Assembly (NCBI GenBank): GCA_025024175.1
Contig: QCXZ01000137.1
Location: 20,770,001 to 20,834,000 of the forward strand
Direction of reading: 5' to 3'
Source of the DNA: Rhyzopertha dominica
Lineage: Eukaryota > Arthropoda > Insecta > Coleoptera > Bostrichidae
DNA: 64,000 nt
Position 1 is the first letter of the stretch; each line of letters starts with the position of its first letter. A program made the translations under genes and the position numbers. Under the pieces are notes generated by a model that worked only from the letters and a program-made list of their open reading frames with translations, did no database searches and was not told where the DNA came from. Below are positions 23,625-35,494 of the stretch, one piece after another.

Positions 23625-26035
23625 ATATAGATATTGTTTAAAATTAGGATTAGGAAAATACAGCAGAAACTATTTGTTAACATCGACTGTTTAGGCACAC
23701 CACTTTTAAAGTGCAAAATTGTTTAAAAGTGTTGAGAGGTTTACACTTAGTTTTAATGTTGTATGGTTTTAGGATGGTGTTTATTTTGTTCCTATCTCAT
23801 TCTGTATGCTATTGTGTAGTTTTTTATGTCGCTACGTATTAGTGTAATAGGGTAGTTTTTTTACGTTGTAGTTATTGTTTGCAAACTTTCGCTTCGTAGT
23901 TCTGGACTAGTTAATTTCAATGTTCGATATATTGTATTGTTAGGTAAGGCAATTTTTTGCTTATGAAACTAAAGAAAAGGTTTAGCGACTAATACTTAAG
24001 AAACGGTTGCTTAGAACTTTCTTAACTTGAAAACATATCAACAAGCATAAATCAAATAACATACTTCAACAAACAAAATTTTGTATAACTCAAAAACCTG
24101 AAAATACAGAATATGTATAATCACTTCGAGCCTCCAGCTGATCTGTCAAAAAGCCCGCCTCGACCTCATCCGGTTTCTCCGCGACCTCGACAGCGAAACC
24201 CTTCTTTTCAATTTTCGTCTTGTGCGGGATTACTTTTATCCCAAGTTATTAAAACATAAAATTTTAAATCTCCATTAAGTTCTTAATTAGGAACGACTGT
24301 TTAGGCAACGGCGGGTATTAAAAACCTAATTACGCCTTCGATAATGACAATGGCGGTGGATTTCCGTGTGGGTGCAAATGCGAAATTTCAAATCAGAACT
24401 TCCCATTGTCACAGGAGTTTAACGCAAGAATGACCAAAACACACCAGCCGAGCTGAAATAAAACGATCGGTTCGTTCGTATAATTGCATTGGGTCGCTGT
24501 GCTCGGTATCGATTAAATAACTAGTTTGGTATAATAAACAGGAATGCCTAGGATTCCGTCTATTGTAAAATAGGTACAAAGGATTAAAGCTAAGTTGGTC
24601 AAATTAGTTTACTAATGTGACACGGCTTCATTTCTGCTGGTAACAAACGTAGGTTGAATTAGTCGGCTTTGTGGCGGGCATACGCCATTCACTGACAAAA
24701 TCAACAACTTTACTTATTGCACGACTCCAACAATGGGGAACAAATAAAAGAAACTTTAAATGCCTCTTAGAAAACCAAAAGGCAGACGCGTAATTTAAAT
24801 GTCAGTAACGTTTTGCAATTACATACATCAATTGTCAGAACATTAAAGTTGTTACATATAGTACACAACATAGTATTAGTCCTGGTAACTAAAATTTGAC
24901 CTCTTTTAGCAATACGGAGTGGCCATAGCCTCTGCAAAGGGGGACATTTCTTTGTACGTTCTTTCTACTAGTTTGAACATAGAAGTGATGCATATTTAAG
25001 TTGAGGGCAGTTTCCCTACTAAACTGTTTTAATGCCTAGCTATGAGGATTAGTATAGGGTTACAGTTTCTTATGAAATTTGGATACTAAAGACTATATAA
25101 AAAGTACTGATGCAATAATTTTAAACAAAAAAGTCAGCAGTTTTTCATTATTGGAAAAATAAATAATGACATTTAAAAAGTCATGCGCAAATTGTTGGCA
25201 TGATGTCAGCAAGTAAAGCGGTAACAAAGCGCATGCCTCACCATTGCAGATTGAAACGTCAAATATTTGGCAGTGTTGTCCAATGTCAGTATCTTCTTGA
25301 AGTCAGTTTCCAACTAAACTATATGGTCCAAAGTCCAAAACTATGCAAAACGCTAAATCGCAAAACGAAACTACGCTCTTTCGTCAACAATTTGTATCTA
25401 TTTCGACATCTGGCAACACCGCGCTGCAGGTTTTGTTTATGTGCTGTAACACATGACAGTTAATTGACGACAGACATTCTCCGTATTTTACTTCTTGTTG
25501 GTACCACAACCCTTTACGACACACTTTTTAAAAACCATTTTTGTCTAACTAATTATTTGCAGGAAAAACGACACAACAAGTAAATCTATCGCAAACACGA
25601 CAATCTAGAAAATCTTTGATGCTTCTATAAAAGGTTGCGTTTTGGAGTCAGATGTTTAAAAATGTAAATTTAAACAATAATAATTTCAGTTAAGAATTCA
25701 ATCTGGCACCCATGTCGCAGTATGTCGCGCTTGATATTGATAGATACTCTTGCGTACGTATATTCTTTTGCACGCGGACGTCATGTATTGGCGCAATTTC
25801 TATACTTTTTGAATGCCTTGTAAATTCGATGTTAATTTATTAACTAAATAACGAATTTATAAAAAAAATAAAAAATACGGGTTATTTAGTTTTGCTTCAT
25901 CAAATTCAANGGCGCAAGCATGAAATTTCNAGGNGTAAGTTACAGCTTTACATTTTCAAGCTTTGNGGGTTTATCTGCTCTCCGCACNNCGCGCAACCAC
26001 ATTATAAATTTCAAGCTGTAGTCCACGATAACTTA
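23625..26035. other. No recognised gene
   Basis: AT-rich, with modestly GC-richer stretches at 24130-24520 (CCCGCCTCGACCTCATCCGG) and 25200-25460. An 87-codon open stretch at 25200-25463 has no domain I know. Six ambiguous bases lie within 25910-25989, next to an A-rich run, marking a poorly resolved patch. Confidence 0.4.
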
Positions 26036-26039
26036 CAAT

Positions 26040-26290
26040 AAGCGATATTACATATAAAATTAAATAAGTCGTTATCAATAAAGAAACACTAGTACTAGAA
26101 ACAATAGGACCAATGGGGAGCCCTGGGGTACTCCTGACGCCATTACTACCGTAATGGAGCTCTACCTACCGAATACGACTCCATCAGTTTAATTACTAAC
26201 GAACTGCTCAAGTCCATCTGAAATAATTTATTAAGCACAATGTAAGAGTCCAAGGTACACAAACGCCTTCTTTAAATCAGTGTACACTAA
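26040..26290 (-). pseudogene. Non-LTR retrotransposon reverse transcriptase scrap
   Basis: On the minus strand, VYTDLKKAFVYLGLL (from 26287) matches the RT motif A region of Jockey/CR1/R1-type LINEs ('.Y.DF.KAFD.V.H..LL'). Further on, ASGVPQGSPLVLL (26137-26099) is the highly conserved GVPQGSPLGPLLF block. A weak FIDNDLFNFI follows near 26070-26050 (LF.ND). Stops separate the blocks, and the downstream YADD catalytic block is not found. About 80 residues of RT remain. The enzyme would copy RNA into DNA at the target site; this fragment is dead. Confidence 0.7.
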
Positions 26291-26385
26291 CTACATCTAC
26301 ATCTACATCTAAGCGAGCCATTTGCACATATACTAAGTGACTTAAAGACTTCATGAAGTGCCTTCCCGATTATATACTGTGCCTT
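26291..26385. repeat. (CTACAT)n tract with adjoining short repeat-like sequence
   Basis: CTACATCTACATCTACATCT (26294-26313) abuts the upstream end of the RT scrap and is followed by AAGCGAGCCATTTGCAC. Some insect short interspersed repeats start with such a hexamer followed by a GCAAGCC stretch, so this could be a diverged end of one. The resemblance is from memory and weak. Confidence 0.35.
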
Positions 26386-27960
26386 GGTAATTTTAATATA
26401 ATCTAGTAAGTACTCTTCTTCTGGAATCAAACTAATGCTATTTATTCCGTCATATCCATAACAACTAGAATAACATGAAAACTAGAAACTATCGATGTTG
26501 TATTCTCCCCGGACAACAACGTAAAAAGCCCGCTCATTTGATATAAAGTCACTTTTGTAATTATAAGTGCCCTGCAGGATTTTTGTTTGTGGTTGGGTGG
26601 AGTAGCCAACATCGAAAGATATCATATACATGTTACAACATTCCTGTACTCATATTTCAAGAGGTAAAGGCGTGAAGTGTAACGCTTTAGCTTTATAAAC
26701 CTGTATTTGATTACATCTCTTGATAATATAGCAAAATCATATAATATAATGCGGTACAGTTTTTTGATCTGGGGTTCACGTTACAAAAGATATGTTTAGG
26801 TACATATTAAACAACAGGTATATCGATATGTGTGTTACTTATAATAATAATTTTCTTGGAGATATATGTCAGATCGTAGATACAGTTACACGTCACTTAA
26901 ANATACCAGACATCTTTGCTATAAGTGTTGGTACGAAGATACTAATAGGTCGTATGTAAAGTCTTTAGCGCTCAAAACCTTTGAGCTTAATTTAATCACT
27001 ATATGTGCTGAACGAACATAACTAAAAATGGTTAAAACGCTTCTTCTAAGATAAAGATACAGGCAAATGAAATTAATTCATGCATTTCACTGTAGCGCTA
27101 TCTTCTTCAATGANGTCTCTAAGCAGTGTGTCAATTTGGACGTTGGGTACCATACGATGGAAATAAAATAATTATATCTGGTAATGCTAGCTAGTAGTGA
27201 AATTAACCACACAGCAGTTATACTCATAAATATTCTAAATGGAACAGCCTATTACGTTATATATAGTAGCAGTACATTTCATGCAGGTGATATCCTGGAT
27301 TAGTACGTCAGAACGTCATAAACGTAAGTTTCGTGTGCGGTAAGTTGAGTCGCTTAAATTGATAAAATTATCGCATAAGAAACTACAAATTAGCTTGCAA
27401 ATTAACAATGCTTTACTGCCGCGCTATACGCCACTTTATTTAAAGACCAAATGTTGACTCGGCTAATGAATCGCGCGCTGAAACACAGAGGAGTAGTTCT
27501 ACCAATTAACACCCTGACAACACGCACAATTGATGCTGAGTGTGGTGGTACTGCATCGAAATAAAATGTGTTTCCCCTGGTTAAAAATATATAGTATATG
27601 GACCAAGTATATGTCACCTAATCTAAAATAAACAAAAAAATGATGCTGGTTCAGTCTTATTAATTTTGTGTAAGGTAATCTGGATCATCGAAGTAAATTT
27701 TGGATGCAACTTAGGCCTTTTAGATTTTATAATAAGAAGCGGTAATTTTTTACGATTGGCTGGTTATAATAAAAAGCCGAGGAAATTTTTTTTATGAATA
27801 ACAAAATAGTTTGTCTGTAAAAACTATAAAAAAAATCAATGATGTATTCTCCGTCCTTATTAATCAGTACTTCTTACCAACAATTCGGCAATTCTTTTAA
27901 TCCTAAGTCTGCCGAAATGGGAACTTTTTTGTAGTAAATCGGCTAGTTCTCTAACTCTTA
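26386..27960. other. No recognised gene
   Basis: AT-rich unique sequence. No recognisable coding domain, RNA or repeat structure. The 71-codon minus frame at 27617-27402 is unremarkable. Confidence 0.45.
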
Positions 27961-28108
27961 GGCCCGGTTGCACAAACATTTTGATCTGGTTTAATCCGCG
28001 CTCGTTGTTATAGCAACACCAATCAGAACACCAGATTTATGACGTTGCTAGGGAACGGCCGCGGATTAAGCCGGGATTAACTTTGATCCACGTTTGTGCA
28101 ACCGGCCC
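27961..28108. mobile_element. GGCCCGGTTGCACAAA MITE
   Basis: 148 bp. The left end reads GGCCCGGTTGCACAAACATT and the right, in reverse complement, GGGCCGGTTGCACAAACGTG. Inside are the mirrored blocks GATC..TTAATCC and GATCAAAGTTAATCC, and CGTTGTTATAGCAAC / CCCTAGCAACGTC. The flanks are TTA on the left and ATA on the right. MITEs with the GGCCCGGTTGCACAAA terminus and TTAATCC interior are widespread in insects. The superfamily is not certain; a 3-bp duplication would fit PIF/Harbinger. Confidence 0.85.
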
Positions 28109-28469
28109 ATAATGTGGGAAATTAAACTTATCACAAATTCAAGTGTTTCAATGGTGTACGGAAGCACGTACAATGTAGATGAGAGTCCGAAAACACAAAC
28201 CAACACTGAGCTGTTAAACGAACTTGTCTTGCCAATAGAAGACTTTATGTCCTTGAATTGCGACACACATTACGAATTATTGTTGTTGGCAGCGTTGAGG
28301 AAGTCATGCGTTTCCATGTGCATTTCCGAAAAGTTTGCGCAATATGGGTACCCCAATTTTCCGACAATGGATCTTAGGCGATTTCAGATAAAGGTGATGA
28401 ATTTTTAAATTCCTTACACAAGTTTTGGGAAGTGATAGATTTTTGATGTGACATGTGTGAAAATCACCA

Positions 28470-28675
28470 TCAGTTCGCGTAACGGTGGCTTTACGAACTA
28501 CGACGTAGACTTAGACTGGCTAAGACCGGGGTCGTTTTGCGAAAATTGGCGTGGGGCATCTAGTGGCAGCTTTACAAACTACGATGTATTACGATCGGTA
28601 AGTACAAAGAAAGTCCATCGAAAAAAGAGTCCAGTCGAATAAAATTACTTTGAATGATTAATCTTTATCATATTA
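28470..28675 (+). repeat. GCCATCTAGCGG-type dispersed repeat, copy 1
   Basis: 28535-28610 (TTTTGCGAAAATTGGCG, GCATCTAGTGGCAGC, CTACGATGTA, CGATCGGTAAGTAC) is collinear with 59495-59570. Both end in TTACTTTGAATGATTAATC / TTACTTTCAATCATTAATC followed by TTTRTCATATT. A shorter, diverged tandem duplicate of the same motif precedes it (GTGAAAATCACC .. GGTGGCTTTACGAACTACG). There is no evident coding capacity. Confidence 0.65.
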
Positions 28676-30521
28676 AGTTAACTACATCATCTAACTCGTA
28701 TTAAAATACACGTGTTCACGTCAAACTTAGGGGTGTATCAACAATACAGCCACCGTGGAGCCGGGGACTTAAAGGTTATATCCATATATGCAACACATAC
28801 GCTTTAGATAGTGTGTGATGAATAGAACATTACTTAATAAATACGTAAGTATAATTCATGGTAGTGGAATTGTTTTGTATAGTTTTGTAGTGAACCTCTA
28901 CCCTCTAATACAAATTTCTTGGCCTCAAAAAATTTTCCTCTGTGAAACAGAAAACAATAGAAAAATTAATGAATAAATAATAACGGCTCCAATCTATGCA
29001 ATATCTTGCCAATTTCCTTGATACTATTTTCATTTCTCTAACAGCAATCTTGAATGGGATAATATTATATTTTTTGCACCTGTTGAAAAACCGCGAATGT
29101 GTACCTTTGGCTTTTCCGCTGAAAAGGCTTCCCATCCACCGTAAAGCGAATATCAAGCGTGTGCACGTCAGGCACGATGACGTTATGAAATGGGATGACA
29201 TACAAAAGCCGGTAATTGTTTTTCACCGATGTCTGGGGAGAATATAATGCGAGATCCTTGCCAGCATTTAGTTCTTTTTTCGTGTCGAGTAAATGACGTG
29301 ACGTTTAATAACTTTCGAAGCCACAAAAGTAACAGTTCAAAGACCTGCACATCGGCGCGGATGTATTTTAACAAAAGCAGCTTGTTTTGGGAGGGTAATT
29401 TGAGTGGTACGTTTTAATTAAATTTCGTTNGTGTTTTAGAATTGCTACAAATATTTTACGAATGAGGGTATTTAACGTATTTTGGTAAATTAGGCTCGTA
29501 TATCCTAAATGGTCCAGATCGGTGGTGTTTATTTTATCGTATCAGTAAAGCATTTTTAATTTAGTAACGCAAATGTCCGATTTTAGAAAAAGATTTGTTG
29601 TGAATCTCCAGACTATAACCGCACTAAATCTGTCCAGTTAAGAAGCTAAGACTAAAAGCGTTCTGCAGGTTTTCATTTTTTTTTTAATTAAGGGAAGACG
29701 GTACTTAGTTTTAGTACGCAAATTTATATAAGAATTTTTGAGACTGGCCTGGCCACCCCTGCGATGGCTTTTAAAAGTCATAAACACAGATTATGAGTTC
29801 TTATCGGATGTCTTAGGAATAATTAAATTTTCTATGTAGTAAGTAATTTACTTACGATATACAGTAATATTAGAATCAACTGTACCAAAATTTATATGAA
29901 AATTCCACACCAAAGGTCAAATAATACCTAATTTACCGCTTGTCAGTTGGTAGTAGTTAGCATGTGTTTTGTAATAGGCGTTAATCGTAAATCAAGTGAA
30001 AGCCAGCACCCGAAAGTTGCTTAATTTTATTGTTGAAGATACCGCTACTGATTTAATTTTGCGTAGGTAGAGAAAAATGCGTCGTTACTGAATAAATTTT
30101 TAATTAAATACGCATAATAAAACCATAAATTCATGGAAGGAACACGAACTTAGTGCCTTGCTGGATTATTATGTATTCAAATTATTATGTTATAAATTAA
30201 ACACGGTATGAAAGAAGCTTTGTTGGGCAACTAATTGCTCCACGGACCGCATTCAGCATTCTCGTTAATTTTTCTAATGTTCTTTCGGCACATTGTAAGA
30301 CTCCAATCCGGTCTCGAACAATCAACAATAATTTCTTTAATTCCGAATAGAATAGTGTAAGCAACTTGAAGTAATTTGAACATCGGCACAATTTTTTAAC
30401 CACATAAGCAAAAAAGGAAAATATTACCTAGACGACCGTTACGTTTTAGAAATCCGGCTATTACTGTAACGCCAAGTACATCCACTAAAAAATTTTAAGC
30501 GTNGTTAATATAAAGGGATAG
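28676..30521. other. No recognised gene
   Basis: Overlapping minus-strand open stretches at 29374-29183 and 29201-28905 together cover about 470 bp. They may be a degraded coding relic, but I recognise no domain. The remainder is AT-rich without repeat structure. Confidence 0.4.
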
Positions 30522-31194
30522 TTCATGTATAATAATTCTTCANAAGANAATATTCTTAAAGTGAACTTCCACTTTATTTTTCAATTGTAAAGCGCTTTCG
30601 GCTACATGCTAGCCATCGTCAGTACAAACGAAACTAACAGTTTGACAAAGTCAAAAATCAAAAACAAGCAAACTTGACTACAAACTGAAATGCAACCCAC
30701 ATGCCAGTAACTCAAACGAAACATTAATTTAGATCAAACAAAGAATTTAGAATAGGACAATTGAAATTACAAAAATCATTTAGAATAGTAAAATTTTGTT
30801 CGTTAATAATTTTATAAATCTCTAACATTTCCAAATAATTTAATTTAGATGATTTAATACACAAACAAAATTTTACTATTTTAAATGATTTTTGTAATTT
30901 CAATTGTCCTATTCTAAATTCTTTGTTTGATCTAAATTAATGTTTCGTTTGAGTTACTGGCATGTGGGTTGCATTTCAGTTTGTAGTCAAGTTTGCTTGT
31001 TTCTGATTTATGACTTTGTCAAACTGTTAGTTTCCTTTTAACGTTTGTACTGACGATGGCTAGCATGTAGCCGAAAGCGCTTTACAATTGAAAAATAAAG
31101 TGGAAGTTCACTTTAAGAATATTTTCTTTTGAAGAATTAATTAATAACTCCACTTAGCGAAGATGGATCAGTTTTCAATTTTTTCATGTATAAT
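30522..31194. repeat. 13-bp direct repeat around the foldback
   Basis: TTCATGTATAATA occurs at 30522-30534 and again at 31182-31194, bracketing the foldback plus a one-sided 40-bp tail. If these are a target-site duplication, the inserted unit is longer than the palindrome; if not, the match is chance in AT-rich DNA. Confidence 0.4.
30533..31139. mobile_element. Foldback element with about 280-bp arms
   Basis: 607 bp. The left arm (about 30533-30815) and right arm (about 30860-31139) are near-identical in inverse: TAATTCTTC at the tips, then AAAGTGAACTTCCACTTTAT, TGTAAAGCGCTTTCGGCTAC, ATGCTAGCCATCGTCAGTAC and so on inward to AATGATTTTTGTAATTTCAA. The loop is about 45 bp and AT-rich. The left arm lacks a few bases (TTAAAAGG) that the right has. 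Its relative at 3.85-6.1 kb is interrupted by a transposon. No coding capacity. Confidence 0.9.
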
Positions 31195-31292
31195 ATAAAT
31201 AATCATGAAGTATCATGCACAAGAATTATTCGTTAGAAAGAAGCATTATTTTAGATCAAAGATTAAAATCGCCTGAATGTATTTTAAATTCC

Positions 31293-31607
31293 CATAAGTG
31301 GTATTTATTGAGATCACAGGCGTATTGAAAAAGTATATCCAACTTTGACAGGGTTTGAACCCGGTATCTTTAGAACATTAGTCAAACGCTAACTCCGCTA
31401 TCAAAGGTCTATTCAAATCCCAAGTCATAGCGACATATATACATCAAAGTTTCCTTCATGTAAAGCTGCTGAACGCCACCTGGCGCATTTGCAGCTGAAT
31501 CGCTCGTCGCTCAGTATTTTCGAGCTTCAGAGTGAATTCGCTGCGGTGGCCAGATTCTGACCATTACATACATTATATGCCTGGTATCCCAATAAATATC
31601 ACTTATG
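31293..31607 (-). mobile_element. Short element with inverted ends and tRNA-like promoter
   Basis: 315 bp with mirrored ends: CATAAGTGGTATTTATTGAG on the left and, in reverse complement, CATAAGTGATATTTATTGGG from the right, then ACCAGGC / CACAGGC. On the minus strand, GATAGCGGAGTTAGCG (31402-31387, A-box-like) is followed about 25 bp later by ACCGGGTTCAAACCCTGTC (B-box/T-arm). The body 31465-31560 (GAACGCCACCTGGCGCATTT, GAATCGCTCGTCGCTCAG, TTTTCGAGCTT) is shared with 18685-18800. It combines SINE-like and MITE-like traits. Confidence 0.75.
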
Positions 31608-34600
31608 AAAATTTATTTTGCATATTTGGTAATAAGTATATTACCAAAAATGGTTATCACACCCTGCTTTTTTCGACAATTTTACATTTAAAATATTAAC
31701 TCTGGTACCTATTAAACGAGGATGTATTACGGGCAGTGGCTCTTGAATGAGTAGTTTAGGGAAACATAAACAGAAAAGTATACCTAAAAATGCTGTAATT
31801 GCAGTAACAGAAGTTCATACAAGCGTTAACCTAACTGCAAAATATTTACAAATGCCAATCACTTCAATCGGAAGACGAATGAAAAATTGTCTGGTCAGAC
31901 AGGTCTTGTATTAGAACTTTATTTTTTAGGTATAATAGATATACACGGTAAGACTGACTTTTGGTAGTCGCTTCTTCTACACATGCTGGAGTGCCAAGCG
32001 GTCAGCTATGCTTTAGGATGTCAAAAACATTTGAGATATTAATTTAAAAAAAGAAAATGAAGTGTGTTTAATCAATCTTATCTTCCGCTTCCCACTTTTC
32101 GACTTATCAGACAGAAGGTAAACCTTGATGGCATGGACCACAGCAATTACGTTTTGTGTCTACTGCTTGTGCGTCAGTACTAGATGCAAAACGAAGATAA
32201 TAGTGACACGCGAAAAGAAGTTCGTACCACGGCTTAAAAGTCTGCAGTAAATATAGAGATTCTGAAATATACAGAGATGACTGACTGCAACCCTTTTTCA
32301 CGTACTCACGTAGAACAATATTTATAAGTTTTAAGAGAAACTATGTTGAAGTACGAGGGACTATCCTATTTGTACGGACATTCACCACACTGATTCAATA
32401 GAGTTACTGCGATATGCCAAAGAAACTATATTGATCTTATTGTGCTTGCATTAATCATAGAGCCTACTTTTCTTCAGTCACTGGATATGTTTTTTTTGTT
32501 TTTAGAAACTTCAACTGTGATGTTTGCAAAACATTCAGAGAATGGATCTCAACAAACATAAGATACTTCCGCTGGAGTCAAATTCAAGTCACTAGGGAAG
32601 TTATTACTTGCGTCAAAACGCTGAAATTTTTCCGATGCTTCCTCTATCTAATATTAAAAGGATCGCCAGCAAAATATAGAAGAAATTGGAAACTGTTCTT
32701 TAAGACAATTATGTCACACAAATAATTTGAATTTAAAGAACGTGTTCCCAACCTACAGCAAATTTAATTTAAGTATCGGACAAGAAAGGCCGGTCATGTC
32801 AGGAACAAATGAATAGAGATTTATATATAATAAATATTTGGGGTTGTATAGTAGGATGACGTCACTACTACTATGTTTATATTTCAATGCTAGCTTTTTT
32901 AGGGTTATCAAGCATTATAATCAGTTATAATGAAAAGCAAAGCGAAATCAACACTAAACACATCGTAAATAAGTGCAAAAGCCTAATCCTAAATAACATG
33001 TAAAATAAAGTTTATTTTTGCACAAGATTGTTACTCCTTGCAAGGAAGTTACTTTGATGTGAAGCTGTTTATTTAGGTGAGTTATTAGTTTCATGCCCTA
33101 TATTTGGTGAACATATAGAAAATGCTTACGTTTTCTGCCTTTAGTTTGGCCTCCTGCGACCGTAGAGAATGTAAAAGTCGTAATCATATTACTACAATAA
33201 TTGTACTATACGGCATTTAAAAAATGCGGATATATAACTTTCTAACTAGCTTTATTGCTTGCTTTTGTTATAACTGTAATCCTACACTTCGCTCCAGTCG
33301 ATCTAAAACACTATAACTATCGTTTTTGTGGAACTTCTTTGTTTTACTCAGTAAAACACGCTAATGAGAAATAAAATTGACTGAAGAAAATACATAAGTC
33401 ATTTTTAACGGAACCAAATGCAGCAAAAGACAAAATATACACTTTATAACATTCGGCTCGCCTTGTTCGCTTGTTGCACCGATCATCGCTTTTTACAAAG
33501 TGACTGGCCTAGAACCTTCGATCACCCTCGAGAACGTTCGACTGATCGATAAAGCGGAAAGTCATGCATCATACGTCGATCTCGACATATGTCAGTCTGG
33601 TTGCCTAATTCGCAGGCGCTGGTTCCCTACATCATATATGTCTAGTATGGAGAAAAACTGAATGTTTTCGCTGGTATGCTCTGCTACCTATAATATATAA
33701 AAAAAAATTTTGATACGGATACCTACTTGGATGTATTGATTGGTGTTGATGATTCTTGCTGCATTTTTTTGCTTTAAAGAAAAATAACATCGTCTAATGT
33801 ATGCTGTTGTGTTTTAGTATAAACTTAGGCTATTCTTTTTATGTAGTTACTAATTTAAATATTATATTACAGAATACTTGTATATGCATATTATATTAAA
33901 ATTTCAAGTTTGCTTAGTCTGTGACGGTTATCATTATCATTAATTTTGTTAACTGCAGCATCGTAAGCGCACCTGCATAGTGGCATTCTGTGATTACCGA
34001 GATATTTATAGACTGAAATGTAACTTACTTCACCCTTACATCCCTCTTGAGACGATAACGACAGCAAGTTCTTTCCTAAACATAGTATCGCCGAATAGAT
34101 TGGTGCTCCCACGTAAGTCGGAAGCAATAATCAGATATATAACAACAAGAGTGAGAAAGGGCATTAGTAAAACGACGACGGTGTTGACGACTTAACTGTG
34201 TCATATCGATTGCTTGGCGACCGCTCGGAGGCACTTTCATTTATATTGGCCCACACCACCAACTATTCCAAGATTGCTCATCAGCCGGAGAAACATTAAA
34301 CAAACTCCTTAAAGTCTTGGCTGGCAGGATCAAAACGTTTTAACTGCTGGCACGTCGCCGGTCCAAAATGTATCTGGGAATTACCGACGCGGGTTCCGAA
34401 AGCAATTTCTGTGGAGTGCCTACTGGCAGAGCTGGAACCGATTAAGCTGAGATAAGGGCGTATTCGCTGCATCCGTCCTGGGAATATGCAACGCTCGGTA
34501 ATAAGAACTTCGACCCGACGACGACGCTGTTAATTACGCCACGACACGCGAATTCTGACGCTGCCTCCCATTCTGCAGATCTTCAAACGAAACTCATTCA

Positions 34601-35405
34601 TCTTGTGGATGATTGCATCTCTTTGTACGGGATGCTCCGTGAATTGCTCAATGCTCAAAGACGTCCTGATACGGGATTGTCGGGGCCAAAGAAGAGGCTA
34701 TGAACAGCCGGGATGTAAGAGACCCGCTTTCAGCTTGTCGTCACTGTTGTTCCGACGGAAGCCTTTTAACGAATTACAAAAAAAACATACAAAAACAGCT
34801 TTGCAGCACGTGGCTATGCATTAATTTCGGTGCACGACAATTTTTGCCCCGTGAGGCGCTCGCTTAATAAGGCGAATCCGCGATGTCAACACTCGCTTTT
34901 TCTGGGAACTGAAAAAGTCGCAATAGCGTGCGCTACTTTTAATAATGGCATTATTAGCTAGTCTATTCAGAAGTAAGCACGATAAAGTTATTCTAGCTCA
35001 ACAACGAAATTTACAATAAATGCTTTTTTCAGGGTTTCAGAATAGATTTCCGAATTTACTTTGATGCGGAAGAAACCATCGTTTCTACACATCAGATTTT
35101 ATCAATATTTAGAATGCAGCAAAAATGACGGGGAATTGGGAATGTCACTTATTATCCGGTATTTTAAATGAAATAGAGAGCGGTCTGCCTCAATATGACT
35201 TGCGCTAAAGTAATAACATGATATAGATGTAACTTGTACGCGGTATAATCTTCTCCGCGTCAAATTTAAGTTTGTTTCTTCTTCTTTTGCAATGGACCAT
35301 TAAACATGAAGTTCATATCCCATACCATTGATATACATAGCATAAATGGCGTGGAATTCTTACATATTATAGTTATCATGCTAATAATACGTTCTGACTG
35401 AGGTT
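31608..35405. other. No recognised gene; GC-richer tract 33440-34930
   Basis: 31608-33430 is AT-rich and featureless. 33450-33620 and 34200-34930 are clearly GC-richer (CGCTCGGAGGCACTTTC, GGCTGGCAGGATC, CCGACGACGACGCTG, GGATGTAAGAGACCCGC). I see no domain in the short frames there (for example 34603-34824 plus) and no repeats. Candidate regulatory or conserved DNA. Confidence 0.35.
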
Positions 35406-35411
35406 CATACC

Positions 35412-35492
35412 GGATGCTCTAATGGCGCAACGACAGCGTGCTAGGGCGTCAACCTAAAGGACCAGGTTCGAATTCCGGTAAGAGTTTTTTTT
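35412..35492 (+). repeat. tRNA-like sequence (tRNA pseudogene or SINE head)
   Basis: TAATGGCGCAACGACAGCG resembles an A-box/D-arm of the 'TGGCGCAACGG.AGCG' type. CCAGGTTCGAATTCCGG (35462-35478) resembles a T-arm/B-box with one extra T in the loop, and a run of ten T (35485-35494) follows, like a Pol III stop. The acceptor stem does not pair and the anticodon arm is unclear, so it is not an intact tRNA. Confidence 0.5.
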
Positions 35493-35494
35493 TT

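Noticed and set aside
28094..28408. 104-codon plus-strand frame starting at the MITE edge
   Set aside because: The start codon lies inside the MITE terminal repeat, and no domain is recognised. The possible splice donor at its end (AAAGGTGATG) is not enough.
28905..29374. Overlapping minus-strand frames that might be an old coding relic
   Set aside because: Could not match either frame to a family; overlapping frames on both strands suggest a stop-poor stretch only.
33530..33560. Heat-shock-element-like AGAACGTTCGA
   Set aside because: A single two-unit match with no gene nearby.
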